Below, in pieces: positions 24,309 to 31,105 of a stretch of 37,684 nucleotides of DNA. Position numbers and translations under genes: made by a program. The stretch is from Caldilineales bacterium (GTDB taxonomy: Bacteria > Chloroflexota > Anaerolineae > J102): contig JAGFJG010000191.1 in NCBI GenBank assembly GCA_024102915.1, positions 1-37,684 of the forward strand. Direction: 5' to 3'. The notes beneath the pieces are model-generated. The model was not told the origin of the DNA. It did no database searches and saw nothing but the letters and a program-made list of their open reading frames with translations. The first letter of the stretch is position 1; each line of letters starts with the position of its first letter.

Positions 24309-24383
24309 AGAGTAATGGAGTGATGAAGTAGTGAAGCAATAGCCGCTACCCCGCCACTCCCTACTTCATTACTCATTACTTTA
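24306..24383. repeat. Imperfect inverted repeat of about 29 bp
   Basis: The left arm (24306-24334, TAAAGAGTAATGGAGTGATG followed by AAGTAGTGA) and right arm (24355-24383) pair imperfectly over their whole length. It overlaps the stop codon of the 4Fe-4S gene and precedes the GTG start of the CuA-cytochrome gene by 11 nt. Like the repeats at 22308 and 22873 it is built from short rhythmic words. Confidence 0.55.
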
Positions 24384-24394
24384 TCATTCTCCAC

Positions 24395-25462
24395 GTGACA
24401 CCTGACACCCAGCCCTACCCCTCCTTCCGCTCTCGCCCGGAACGCATCGCCCTGGCCTTCGTCCTACTGGCATTGGTGGGGATTCCGTTGGCCGCGCTGG
24501 GCTACCAATTTCTGCTGCGACCGGCACTCGCGCCTGTACGGGTGATCGAACTGGTCGGGCGACTGCCCACGTCGGAGCAGGGCGGCTGGACGCCTGAGAC
24601 CATCGCTGTGCAACAAGGCGAGCATGTGCGCCTGCGCATCACCAGCGCCGATGTCGTGCATGGTTTCGCCATCCCCAAGCTGGGCATCGAAACCGAGAGC
24701 TGGGTGCTGCCGGGCAAGGTGCAGGAGATAGATTTCGTGGCTGAGCAAGCCGGGCGCTATGAATTCCTCTGCACGGTCTGGTGCGAGGCCGGGCACTGGC
24801 GCATGCGCGGCACGATCGAGGTCATCGACCCGAACGACGCCGTCGCCTCCGCCCGCGACACCTCGCCGCCGACCACGAATTGGGTCGCTACCGGCATTGA
24901 CATCGACGCCGAGCATCCCGGCGAATTCGCCCCATCCAGCCCGCCCAGTGTCGCGCACGGAGCCGAGTTATGGGCGACCTTGAGCGACCAGCCCATCTCC
25001 GATTTCTTCGCTAATTCCGACCTGCGGCTGCTTACCCCCAGCGCCGCCTTCGCTCATCTCTCCCAACTCGACAGCCCCGCCGCCGACCTGAGCGAATCTG
25101 ACCGCTGGGATTTGGTGGCGCATCTGTGGGCGCAACAGAGCACGCCGCCAATGCGAGAATTAGGCGAGCGCCTCTACCAACGCGATTGCACCGGCTGCCA
25201 CGGCGTCACCGGCGCGGGCGACGGCCCCGGCGCTGCCGCCATCGAGCACACAGAGCACGAGCACGATGCCATGGGACGCTCCGTCACTGACTTCACCGAC
25301 CGCAGCGCCCAGGCAGGCGCATCCGACCTGCTGTACTACGGCAAGCTAGTTCGCGGCGGCATGGGCACGTCCATGCCTTACTGGGGCACGATCTACACCG
25401 AGGACGAACTGTGGGCGGTCATCGCTTATCTACGCGGCTTCGCCTTTGACTTCTCACCCTGA
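24395..25462 (+). CDS. CuA-domain / cytochrome c fusion protein
   Basis: A 355-residue membrane protein with one N-terminal transmembrane helix (about 19-40), a CuA cupredoxin domain and a C-terminal cytochrome c domain. CuA ligands are His89 (VVHGFAIP) and CTVWCEAGHWRM (Cys126, Cys130, His134, Met137). The haem motif is CTGCH (Cys265, Cys268, His269), with a possible axial Met in GMGTSMPYW. Fusions of this kind occur in caa3-type oxidase subunit II, but that family has two N-terminal helices and an adjacent subunit I, both missing here. The start is a GTG. Likely role: electron relay between a soluble cytochrome and a copper enzyme outside the membrane. It sits after the 4Fe-4S gene, with the thioredoxin-like selenoprotein next. 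Confidence 0.88.
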   Translation: MTPDTQPYPSFRSRPERIALAFVLLALVGIPLAALGYQFLLRPALAPVRVIELVGRLPTSEQGGWTPETIAVQQGEHVRLRITSADVVHGFAIPKLGIETESWVLPGKVQEIDFVAEQAGRYEFLCTVWCEAGHWRMRGTIEVIDPNDAVASARDTSPPTTNWVATGIDIDAEHPGEFAPSSPPSVAHGAELWATLSDQPISDFFANSDLRLLTPSAAFAHLSQLDSPAADLSESDRWDLVAHLWAQQSTPPMRELGERLYQRDCTGCHGVTGAGDGPGAAAIEHTEHEHDAMGRSVTDFTDRSAQAGASDLLYYGKLVRGGMGTSMPYWGTIYTEDELWAVIAYLRGFAFDFSP

Positions 25463-25523
25463 GCGTTCAGTGGGCCAGCGACCACTGACATTCACGCATT
25501 CTCTGGTTAGACTTGCTTTCATC

Positions 25524-25916
25524 ATGATCCAACGAATCATCTTTCTCGCTTTGGCAACACTCGGTATGGCGGCTGCTTTGACCGCTTGCGGCGGCGACAA
25601 GTATATTGCGCCCACGCCAGCCGGACAAGCCTTCGGCCAATCCACGCTCGTCTATCTATGGAGTTTTCCCTGACCCGCTTGAGAGCAGATGACGCCCATC
25701 GTGCATGGGCTGGAATCAGAGTACGGCGACCGCATCGCTTTCCAGAGTTTCAATGTGGGCGAGCCTGAAGGACGCCAGGCCGCAGAAACCTATCGCGTGC
25801 GCGGGCATCCCACCATCCTCATCGTCAATGAGCAGGGCGATATCGTTTGGACGCGGGTGGGCGTAACCCCGCTCGCCGATTTGAAGATCGCTATCGAAGA
25901 ATCTATCAACCGCTAA
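25524..25916 (+). CDS. Thioredoxin-like lipoprotein, predicted selenoprotein with UxxU
   Basis: A 130-residue lipoprotein if TGA at 25671 and at 25680 are both read as selenocysteine. The signal sequence ends in lipobox LTAC (Cys22). The thioredoxin domain starts STLVYLWSFP, then Sec50-Pro-Ala-Sec53, where homologues have CxxC as in WCPAC, and continues in the same frame as EQMTPIVHGLESEYGDRIAF, the cis-Pro loop VRGHPTILIV and GDIVWTRVG to TAA at 25914. One 6-bp hairpin lies 26 and 17 nt after the two TGAs. Without readthrough only 49 residues are made and the fold is lost. A role as a thiol/selenol oxidoreductase in the envelope is expected. ATG 25524 has no strong ribosome site. Confidence 0.8.
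25694..25710 (+). promoter_or_regulatory. Bacterial SECIS-like hairpin of the UxxU thioredoxin gene
   Basis: GCCCAT (25694-25699) pairs perfectly with ATGGGC (25705-25710) around loop CGTGC. The loop starts 26 nt after the first TGA and 17 nt after the second, so one element could serve both. GU is at loop positions 2-3. Confidence 0.7.
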
Positions 25917-25935
25917 CACATAAACACGTAACAGT

Positions 25936-26520
25936 ATGGCAAAGAAAAAACAGAATCCCACTCCCAAGTCTTCAACACCGACTGCGCGGCGTAATGAAGC
26001 GCGCGCTGCCAACCGCCGCAAGCAGCAAATTCGCCAACTAGTTTGGGTCGGCGTCGCCATGATCGGCATCGCCCTCATTGCTTTTGTGATCGGACGACGG
26101 GCGCTCAATCAACCAGGTACGCGCAATGCCGACCTGGGAAACACTCACATCACCGAAGAACAAGCGACCTCGGTCACCTATAATTCTCGTCCCCCCACAT
26201 CAGGCCCGCATTATAGCTCAATAGCGAGTTGGGGCATTCACAATGAGCCGGTAGCTGACGGTTTCGCCATCCATAATTTGGAGGACGGTGGTGTAGGTCT
26301 TTGGTATGATTGTCCGGATGGCTGCCCGGAATTGGTGGCTCAGATGTCGGCAGTGGTTAGCAGCGAAGGGGAAGATGGGCTTCTACTTGCCCCCTATCCC
26401 AACATGGAGACGACCATCGCGCTGACGGCATGGAATCGCGTCGATCGGTTCGATGTTTTTGACGAAGAACGGATCCGCGACTTCATCGATGCCTACCGCG
26501 GCATTGACCATCATCGTTAA
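25936..26520 (+). CDS. DUF3105 membrane-anchored protein
   Basis: A 194-residue protein with a very basic N-terminus (residues 1-35, rich in Lys, Arg and Thr), one transmembrane helix (about 37-54) and a DUF3105 domain: VTYNSRPPTSGPHYSSIASW, then HNLEDGGVGLWYDCPDGCPE and LTAWNR. The family has unknown function. The YDCPDGC pair and conserved His residues suggest redox or metal binding, but that is inference. It begins 19 nt after the thioredoxin-like gene and ends 12 nt before the next lipoprotein gene, so it is in the same operon. Confidence 0.82.
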   Translation: MAKKKQNPTPKSSTPTARRNEARAANRRKQQIRQLVWVGVAMIGIALIAFVIGRRALNQPGTRNADLGNTHITEEQATSVTYNSRPPTSGPHYSSIASWGIHNEPVADGFAIHNLEDGGVGLWYDCPDGCPELVAQMSAVVSSEGEDGLLLAPYPNMETTIALTAWNRVDRFDVFDEERIRDFIDAYRGIDHHR

Positions 26521-26532
26521 TCTGATGCAGGC

Positions 26533-27033
26533 ATGAACGGCGTCAGACGCTTGACATGGGCTGGATTCACCCTACTGGTATTGATAGCTGTGCTGTCCGG
26601 TTGTGAGCCGAAATTGCGCGGGGTCACGACCAGTGACATGGATCGGGCGGAGACGGCGTGGGAGGCTAATCCTGTCCGTAATTATCGGATTGTGGTTGAA
26701 GTAATCCGACCGGACGAATTGCGCCGAAATGAGCTGACGGTGGAGGATGGGCAGGTGACAAGCGCCATCATGCTGTTGTGGGATCGGGGCAAGCAGGAGT
26801 GGCGTGAACCCTTCCTTTTGGACGAAACCCAGGCTTTTCCCTACACGCCGCCGGGCCTGTTCGAAATGGTGCGGGGGGCTATCGAACACAGCGGTCGCAC
26901 GATGATTCGCGTGGAGATGCGCGGCGACCCGCCCTTTCCCCAACACATCCAGTTTGGCCCGGTGTGGGAGGACATGCAGATGGTGCGGGGGACGGAAAGC
27001 GAGGTGAAGGTGCGTAGCTTCGAGCGGGATTGA
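26533..27033 (+). CDS. DUF6174-like lipoprotein
   Basis: A 166-residue lipoprotein (signal LLVLIAVLSGC, lipobox Cys24). The mature part (DRAETAWEANPVRNYRIVVEV, LTVEDGQVTSA, IRVEMRGDPPFPQHIQFGP) resembles DUF6174-type proteins, small secreted beta-rich domains of unknown role. I am unsure of the exact family. It is the last gene of the run that starts at 24395; the operator-like site at 27071 begins a new transcription unit. Confidence 0.7.
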   Translation: MNGVRRLTWAGFTLLVLIAVLSGCEPKLRGVTTSDMDRAETAWEANPVRNYRIVVEVIRPDELRRNELTVEDGQVTSAIMLLWDRGKQEWREPFLLDETQAFPYTPPGLFEMVRGAIEHSGRTMIRVEMRGDPPFPQHIQFGPVWEDMQMVRGTESEVKVRSFERD

Positions 27034-27070
27034 GTCATCCATCGCCCGATCTCTGTTTTGCACCTTCACG

Positions 27071-27103
27071 AAATCGTCATATTGTCTTCAAACTCGCGTC
27101 ACA
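27071..27103 (+). promoter_or_regulatory. Operator candidate upstream of the DUF1573 selenoprotein gene
   Basis: AAATCGTCATATTG (27071-27084) and CGTCACA (27097-27103) repeat the site at 20370-20402 with the same offset. TCA triplets occur at 27077, 27088 and 27099, an exact 11-nt period as in the site at 19155-19187. It ends 66 nt before ATG 27170. Confidence 0.55.
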
Positions 27104-27169
27104 AGCCTGGGGTAAAGTTTAGGTTATTACAAACTCAGGAGGCGGCGGCGAGTCGCAAGGAATAAATCT

Positions 27170-27673
27170 ATGAGCCGAACACATAAGCGAAAAAGAGTTG
27201 ACAGTAGCGCCAGCGTCCAAAGGTCGGGTTCAAGAAAATGGTTGGGCGCGGCGATGATGGCAGTCGGCGTATTGCTGCTGGCGGTCGTGGCGTTTCTATT
27301 GATAGGACAGAATCAGCCAAATGGTTCCGTCAACGCCAAGGGTCCGCGGCTGGAAGTGGATCAGACCTCGGTCGATTACGGCCAGGTGAAACTGAACACG
27401 CCCATCGAAACCGTTTTCACGCTGCGCAATACTGGCGATGCGCCTCTGGTCATTGAAAAGACGCCACAGGTCGAGCTTATCGAGGGCTGCTGACCGCCCA
27501 GCGCCGTCGTCAGTTCGACGACCATCAAGCCGGGAGACAGCGCCACTATCGCCCTTAATTTCAGCATGCATGCCGGCATGGATGGCCCGCACGAATTTCG
27601 AGTGCATCTGAGCACCAATGATCCGGAGCAGCCGGAAACGCAATTGACAATCCTTTCGGACTGGGTGCCTTAA
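27170..27673 (+). CDS. DUF1573-type membrane protein, predicted selenoprotein (CU)
   Basis: A 167-residue protein if TGA at 27491 is read as selenocysteine. A basic N-terminus and one transmembrane helix (about 25-45) precede a DUF1573 Ig-like beta domain (LEVDQTSVDYGQVKLNTPIE, FTLRNTGDAPLVI). The family has vicinal cysteines in the pattern GCCPP; here Cys107 is followed by TGA (Sec108) and then PPSAVVSSTTIKPGDSATIA in the same frame to TAA at 27671. A perfect 6-bp hairpin starts 12 nt after TGA. The vicinal Cys-Sec pair could form a selenenylsulfide or bind a soft metal. Translation may start from AAGGA before ATG 27170. It stands alone between an operator-like site and the ArsR promoter. 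Confidence 0.8.
27506..27522 (+). promoter_or_regulatory. Bacterial SECIS-like hairpin of the DUF1573 gene
   Basis: GTCGTC (27506-27511) pairs perfectly with GACGAC (27517-27522) around loop AGTTC, which begins 18 nt after TGA 27491-27493. GU is at loop positions 2-3, as in the other three hairpins. Confidence 0.7.
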
Positions 27674-27693
27674 CTCTTAAATTGCAGTTCTAT

Positions 27694-27741
27694 TTGACGT
27701 CAGGCGTGAGCACATATAAAATATAAGCATACTTTTATGTG
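27694..27741 (+). promoter_or_regulatory. Promoter and AT-rich operator of the first ArsR gene
   Basis: TTGACG (27694-27699), a 17-nt spacer and TAAAAT (27717-27722) make a good sigma-70-type promoter. The -10 lies in an imperfect dyad (CACATATAAAA 27711-27721 and TTTTATGTG 27733-27741) where ArsR/SmtB-type repressors normally bind. The dyad arms differ by a 2-nt insertion, so the operator call is less sure than the promoter. Confidence 0.55.
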
Positions 27742-27750
27742 TTTAAGCTC

Positions 27751-28110
27751 ATGACTGACCGAATCACGATCTGCACCGACGATCACACCGATGGCACGCT
27801 GGCGCGAGCGGCTCAGGAACATCTCCTGGACGGCATCAGCGCCACCCGTGTGGCCGATCTGTTCAAGGCGCTGGCTGACCCCACCCGCATTCGCATCATC
27901 AGCCTGTTGGCGCATACAGAGATGTGCGTGGGCGATCTTTGCCTGGTACTGGGTATGAGCCAGCCCGCCGTCTCTCATCAGTTACGGATTCTGCGCAATC
28001 TCACCATCGTCTCGGCACGCAAAGAGGGCCGACATGTTTTTTACACTTTGTCCGACGAACATATCCATGATCTATACCAACAGGGCCTGGCGCACGTAGA
28101 ACACGTTTAG
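27751..28110 (+). CDS. ArsR/SmtB-family metal sensor repressor
   Basis: A 119-residue winged-helix repressor. The HTH region is clear (ATRVADLFKALADPTRIRII, MSQPAVSHQLRILRNLTIV). Two known metal-site types are present: an alpha-5 site with Asp102, His104, His115 and His118 in the SmtB/CzrA spacing (D-x-H-x10-H-x2-[E/H]) and Cys59/Cys64 in EMCVGDLC, which resembles the alpha-3 thiolate site. Zinc, cobalt or cadmium sensing is likely. The Asp/Glu- and His-bearing N-terminus (CTDDHTDGT) may contribute ligands. An in-frame GTG at 27739 lies in the operator dyad, so ATG 27751 is preferred. The P1B ATPase starts 51 nt downstream and is probably its target. Confidence 0.9.
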   Translation: MTDRITICTDDHTDGTLARAAQEHLLDGISATRVADLFKALADPTRIRIISLLAHTEMCVGDLCLVLGMSQPAVSHQLRILRNLTIVSARKEGRHVFYTLSDEHIHDLYQQGLAHVEHV

Positions 28111-28161
28111 CCCTCTTTTTTTGAAATATATATCCATAGGTACTTATACATTGATGGTGTT

Positions 28162-30546
28162 ATGACTATCACAAAGCTTGACCTGCGTCTGTTACTTCCC
28201 GAAATAGATGTCGACGATGCCTGTACACAGATTTTGACCGACCGTCTGGCTGTGACTCGCGGCGTCGAGGAAGCGCATATCACACGCGAGAACGACACGG
28301 CTCATCTCTGCTTGCATTACGATGCCAACCTAGTGCCCTTGGCGAAAATCCAACGACTGGCCGAGGAGGTCGGGGGGCAGATATCCGCACGCTATCGGCA
28401 CGAAACGCTGGTTGTCTCCGGCCTGGATGCCGCTGACGCCGCTGTCAGTCTGGCGGAAATACTCTCCGGGCTGGATGGCATGTTGCATGCCCAGGTCAAT
28501 TACGTGGCGGGACTGGCCTTTGTCGCCTACGATAGCGAGGTATTGCAACAGCAGGAGATCGTGCAGGCAATCCGGGGGATGAGGTACGGCGTCGCTGGAT
28601 TCGCTGACGAGGAAAGCGAAGAACATGATCACGGCGGCGCTCCCGCCTTCTTGCCTCACTGGCTGCAAGAACGTTGGGCCTATTTGCTGGTGGGGCTGGC
28701 AGGACTGTTCTTTCTGATCGGCTGGTTGGGTGAGACTTTCCTAGGTATGCCTTCGCAGGTTGCCGTGGTTTTCTTCGTGCTCTCTTACGTGGCCGGGGGC
28801 TACGACATCGCCACCCACGCCATTCCCGGCCTGCTCAAAGGCAAGTTCGACACCGATGTGTTGATGCTGGCGGCGGCAGCGGGCGCGGCGATTCTGGGAG
28901 AATGGGCGGAAGGCGCTTTCCTCTTGTTTCTTTTTGCCCTCGGTCATGCCGGCGAGCACTATGCTCTGGATCGGGCGCGCAATGCCGTGCAGGCCCTGGG
29001 CGAACTGATGCCCAAAACGGCGCGGGTCAAGCAAGATGGCCGGATCACAGAACTGCCGGTGGAGCAAGTACAAATTGGAGATGTGGTCGTGGCGCGTCCG
29101 GGAGATAGGATTCCGGTGGATGGCCGGGTTCAGCGCGGTGAAAGCGGCGTCGACCAAAGTCCCATCACCGGCGAAAGCGTGCCCGTGGACAAGGGCGAGG
29201 GCGATGAGGTTTTCGCTGGCAGCATCAATCAGGACGCGGCCCTCGATATCGAAGTCACGCGTCTGGCCAAAGACAATACCCTGAGCCGGGTGATGCAACT
29301 GGTGGCGGAGGCGCAGAGCCAGCAAAGCCCCACCCAACGATACACCGAGCGCTTCACCGCCCGCCTGGTCCCGGCCATTCTCGTCCTCGACCTGCTGGTA
29401 ATCGTCCTGCCGCCCTTGTTTGGGTGGATGCCGCTGAACGAGAGTTTTTATCGGGGTATGTTATTGCTGGTGGCGGCCTCGCCCTGTGCGCTGGCGTTGG
29501 GCACGCCTGCCGCCGTTCTGGCTGGGATTGCACAGGCGGCCCGCAATGGCGTTCTGATCAAAGGCGGCGTGCATTTGGAAAATCTGGGGGCGATCAAGGC
29601 CATGGCTTTCGACAAAACCGGAACCCTGACCGAAGGCCGGTTCCAGATCACCGATGTGATAGCCCTGAACGGGGCCAGTGAGACTGATTTGCTGCGAATG
29701 GCGGCGGCGATCGAGCAACAATCCAGCCATCCCCTGGCCCAAGCGGTGGTGCGGCATGCTCAGGCGCTAGGACTGACTCTGCCAGCCGCGGATGGCCTAG
29801 AGAATATCAGCGGCCGGGGCGTGCGCAGCGAGGTGGAGGGATTGCCGGTCGCGATCGGGTCGTTGAAGCTGTTCGAGATGGATGGCGGCGGGACGATTCC
29901 GCCCGATGTTGTCGCCATCGTCGAAGGTTTAGAGGGCGACGGCAAGACCACGATGGCAGTCAGCCATGATGACGCGTTTCTGGGCGTGCTGGGGTTGGCG
30001 GATACGCCTCGACCCGGCGTCAGGCAAACCCTGCAGCGCTTGCTCGATCTGGGCGTCGAGCACTTGATCATGCTCACCGGCGACAATGACGACGTGGCTA
30101 AGCGCATCGCCGAAAAAGTCGGCGTGACCGATGTGCGAGCGGAGTTGCTGCCAGAGCAAAAACTGGATGCGATCAAGGATTTGCAGAGCACATTTGGCAA
30201 AGTTGCCATGATCGGCGACGGCGTCAATGACGCCCCGGCTCTGGCTACGTCCACAGTCGGCATCGCCATGGGTGGCGCTGGCACCGCCGTGGCCCTGGAG
30301 ACCGCCGATGTAGCCCTGATGGCGGATGATCTGGGCAAACTGCCTTTCGCCGTCGGTCTCAGCCAGGCCAGCCGCCGCATCATTTTCCAGAACTTGATTA
30401 TCGCCCTCGGTGTGATCCTCTTACTCGTAACGACATCCGTGTTTGGGCTGGTGCAACTCAGCGGCGCTGTCATCCTGCACGAGGGCAGTACGATAATCGT
30501 GGTGATGAACGCGCTGCGATTATTGAGATACCAAACCCCACGGTAA
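28162..30546 (+). CDS. P1B-4-type heavy-metal ATPase (CoaT/CtpD-like), SPC motif
   Basis: A 794-residue ATPase. The transmembrane motif is SPCALALGTP (Ser440-Pro-Cys) and the last membrane region has HEGST (His773), the two signatures of the P1B-4 group, whose members export Co2+, Fe2+ or other divalent ions. Visible also are ITGESVPVDKG, DKTGTLTEG (Asp484), SSHPLAQA and GDGVNDAPALA. The first 160 residues hold two ferredoxin-like HMA-type repeats without the CxxC metal motif, ending in a His/Asp/Glu stretch (EESEEHDHGG); typical P1B-4 pumps lack such domains. Regulation by the adjacent ArsR protein is likely. A decayed, internally deleted copy lies at 19287-19559. Confidence 0.9.
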   Translation: MTITKLDLRLLLPEIDVDDACTQILTDRLAVTRGVEEAHITRENDTAHLCLHYDANLVPLAKIQRLAEEVGGQISARYRHETLVVSGLDAADAAVSLAEILSGLDGMLHAQVNYVAGLAFVAYDSEVLQQQEIVQAIRGMRYGVAGFADEESEEHDHGGAPAFLPHWLQERWAYLLVGLAGLFFLIGWLGETFLGMPSQVAVVFFVLSYVAGGYDIATHAIPGLLKGKFDTDVLMLAAAAGAAILGEWAEGAFLLFLFALGHAGEHYALDRARNAVQALGELMPKTARVKQDGRITELPVEQVQIGDVVVARPGDRIPVDGRVQRGESGVDQSPITGESVPVDKGEGDEVFAGSINQDAALDIEVTRLAKDNTLSRVMQLVAEAQSQQSPTQRYTERFTARLVPAILVLDLLVIVLPPLFGWMPLNESFYRGMLLLVAASPCALALGTPAAVLAGIAQAARNGVLIKGGVHLENLGAIKAMAFDKTGTLTEGRFQITDVIALNGASETDLLRMAAAIEQQSSHPLAQAVVRHAQALGLTLPAADGLENISGRGVRSEVEGLPVAIGSLKLFEMDGGGTIPPDVVAIVEGLEGDGKTTMAVSHDDAFLGVLGLADTPRPGVRQTLQRLLDLGVEHLIMLTGDNDDVAKRIAEKVGVTDVRAELLPEQKLDAIKDLQSTFGKVAMIGDGVNDAPALATSTVGIAMGGAGTAVALETADVALMADDLGKLPFAVGLSQASRRIIFQNLIIALGVILLLVTTSVFGLVQLSGAVILHEGSTIIVVMNALRLLRYQTPR

Positions 30547-30594
30547 CTTATGCCCTGCCAATGTAAACCAATCAACCAAAACAGGCCGTCGATC

Positions 30595-31035
30595 ATGAAA
30601 CTATCTCTCCTCACCCTATTCGTTTCTCTCATTTTGATTACCGCCGTCGCTGCCTGCACCCCCACAAACGGCGCCATGACCGTTACTGATGTGTGGGCGC
30701 GTCCGATGCCTCAGAGACAGAACGGCGCGGTCTATTTCACGATACAAAACCACACCGACACGGACGATCAATTGCTCGCCGTCAAGAGTGATATCGCATC
30801 GAGTGTTGAGATGCATCTCTCTGCCATGAACGACAAAGGTGTGATGTCGATGTCAAAACAGGACAGCGTAAAAATCCCTATTGGAGAAATGATAGCCTTC
30901 GAACCGGGAGGGCTTCACGTCATGCTCATTGATTTGCAGCAAGACCTGGTGATCGGCGAGTCGTTCCCCATCATGTTGGATTTCGAACAAGCGGGAGAGA
31001 TCATGCTTCAGGTCGAGATCGAGGCTTCCCCCTGA
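30595..31035 (+). CDS. PCuAC-family periplasmic copper chaperone (lipoprotein)
   Basis: A 146-residue protein with a signal sequence and lipobox (VAAC) and the PCuAC domain: VWARPMPQRQNGAVYFTI, SSVEMHLSAM and PGGLHVMLIDL. The conserved Met and His residues form the Cu(I) site. PCuAC proteins deliver Cu(I) to CuA or CuB sites of oxidases, which fits the two CuA-domain proteins encoded at 22398 and 24395. I chose ATG 30595 since the preceding 15 residues are not signal-like. It begins 48 nt after the ATPase stop. Confidence 0.9.
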   Translation: MKLSLLTLFVSLILITAVAACTPTNGAMTVTDVWARPMPQRQNGAVYFTIQNHTDTDDQLLAVKSDIASSVEMHLSAMNDKGVMSMSKQDSVKIPIGEMIAFEPGGLHVMLIDLQQDLVIGESFPIMLDFEQAGEIMLQVEIEASP

Positions 31036-31105
31036 TCCTCTTGATAACATTCGCAGTGTTCACTTACTTCAATTAATTTCAACCACTCAACGAGGTAACG
31101 CAACG

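Noticed and set aside
25689..25916. A separate short gene starting at ATG 25689 after the two TGA codons
   Set aside because: No ribosome site lies before it, it would start in the middle of a thioredoxin fold, and the lipoprotein signal upstream is in the same frame. Sec readthrough explains the data better.
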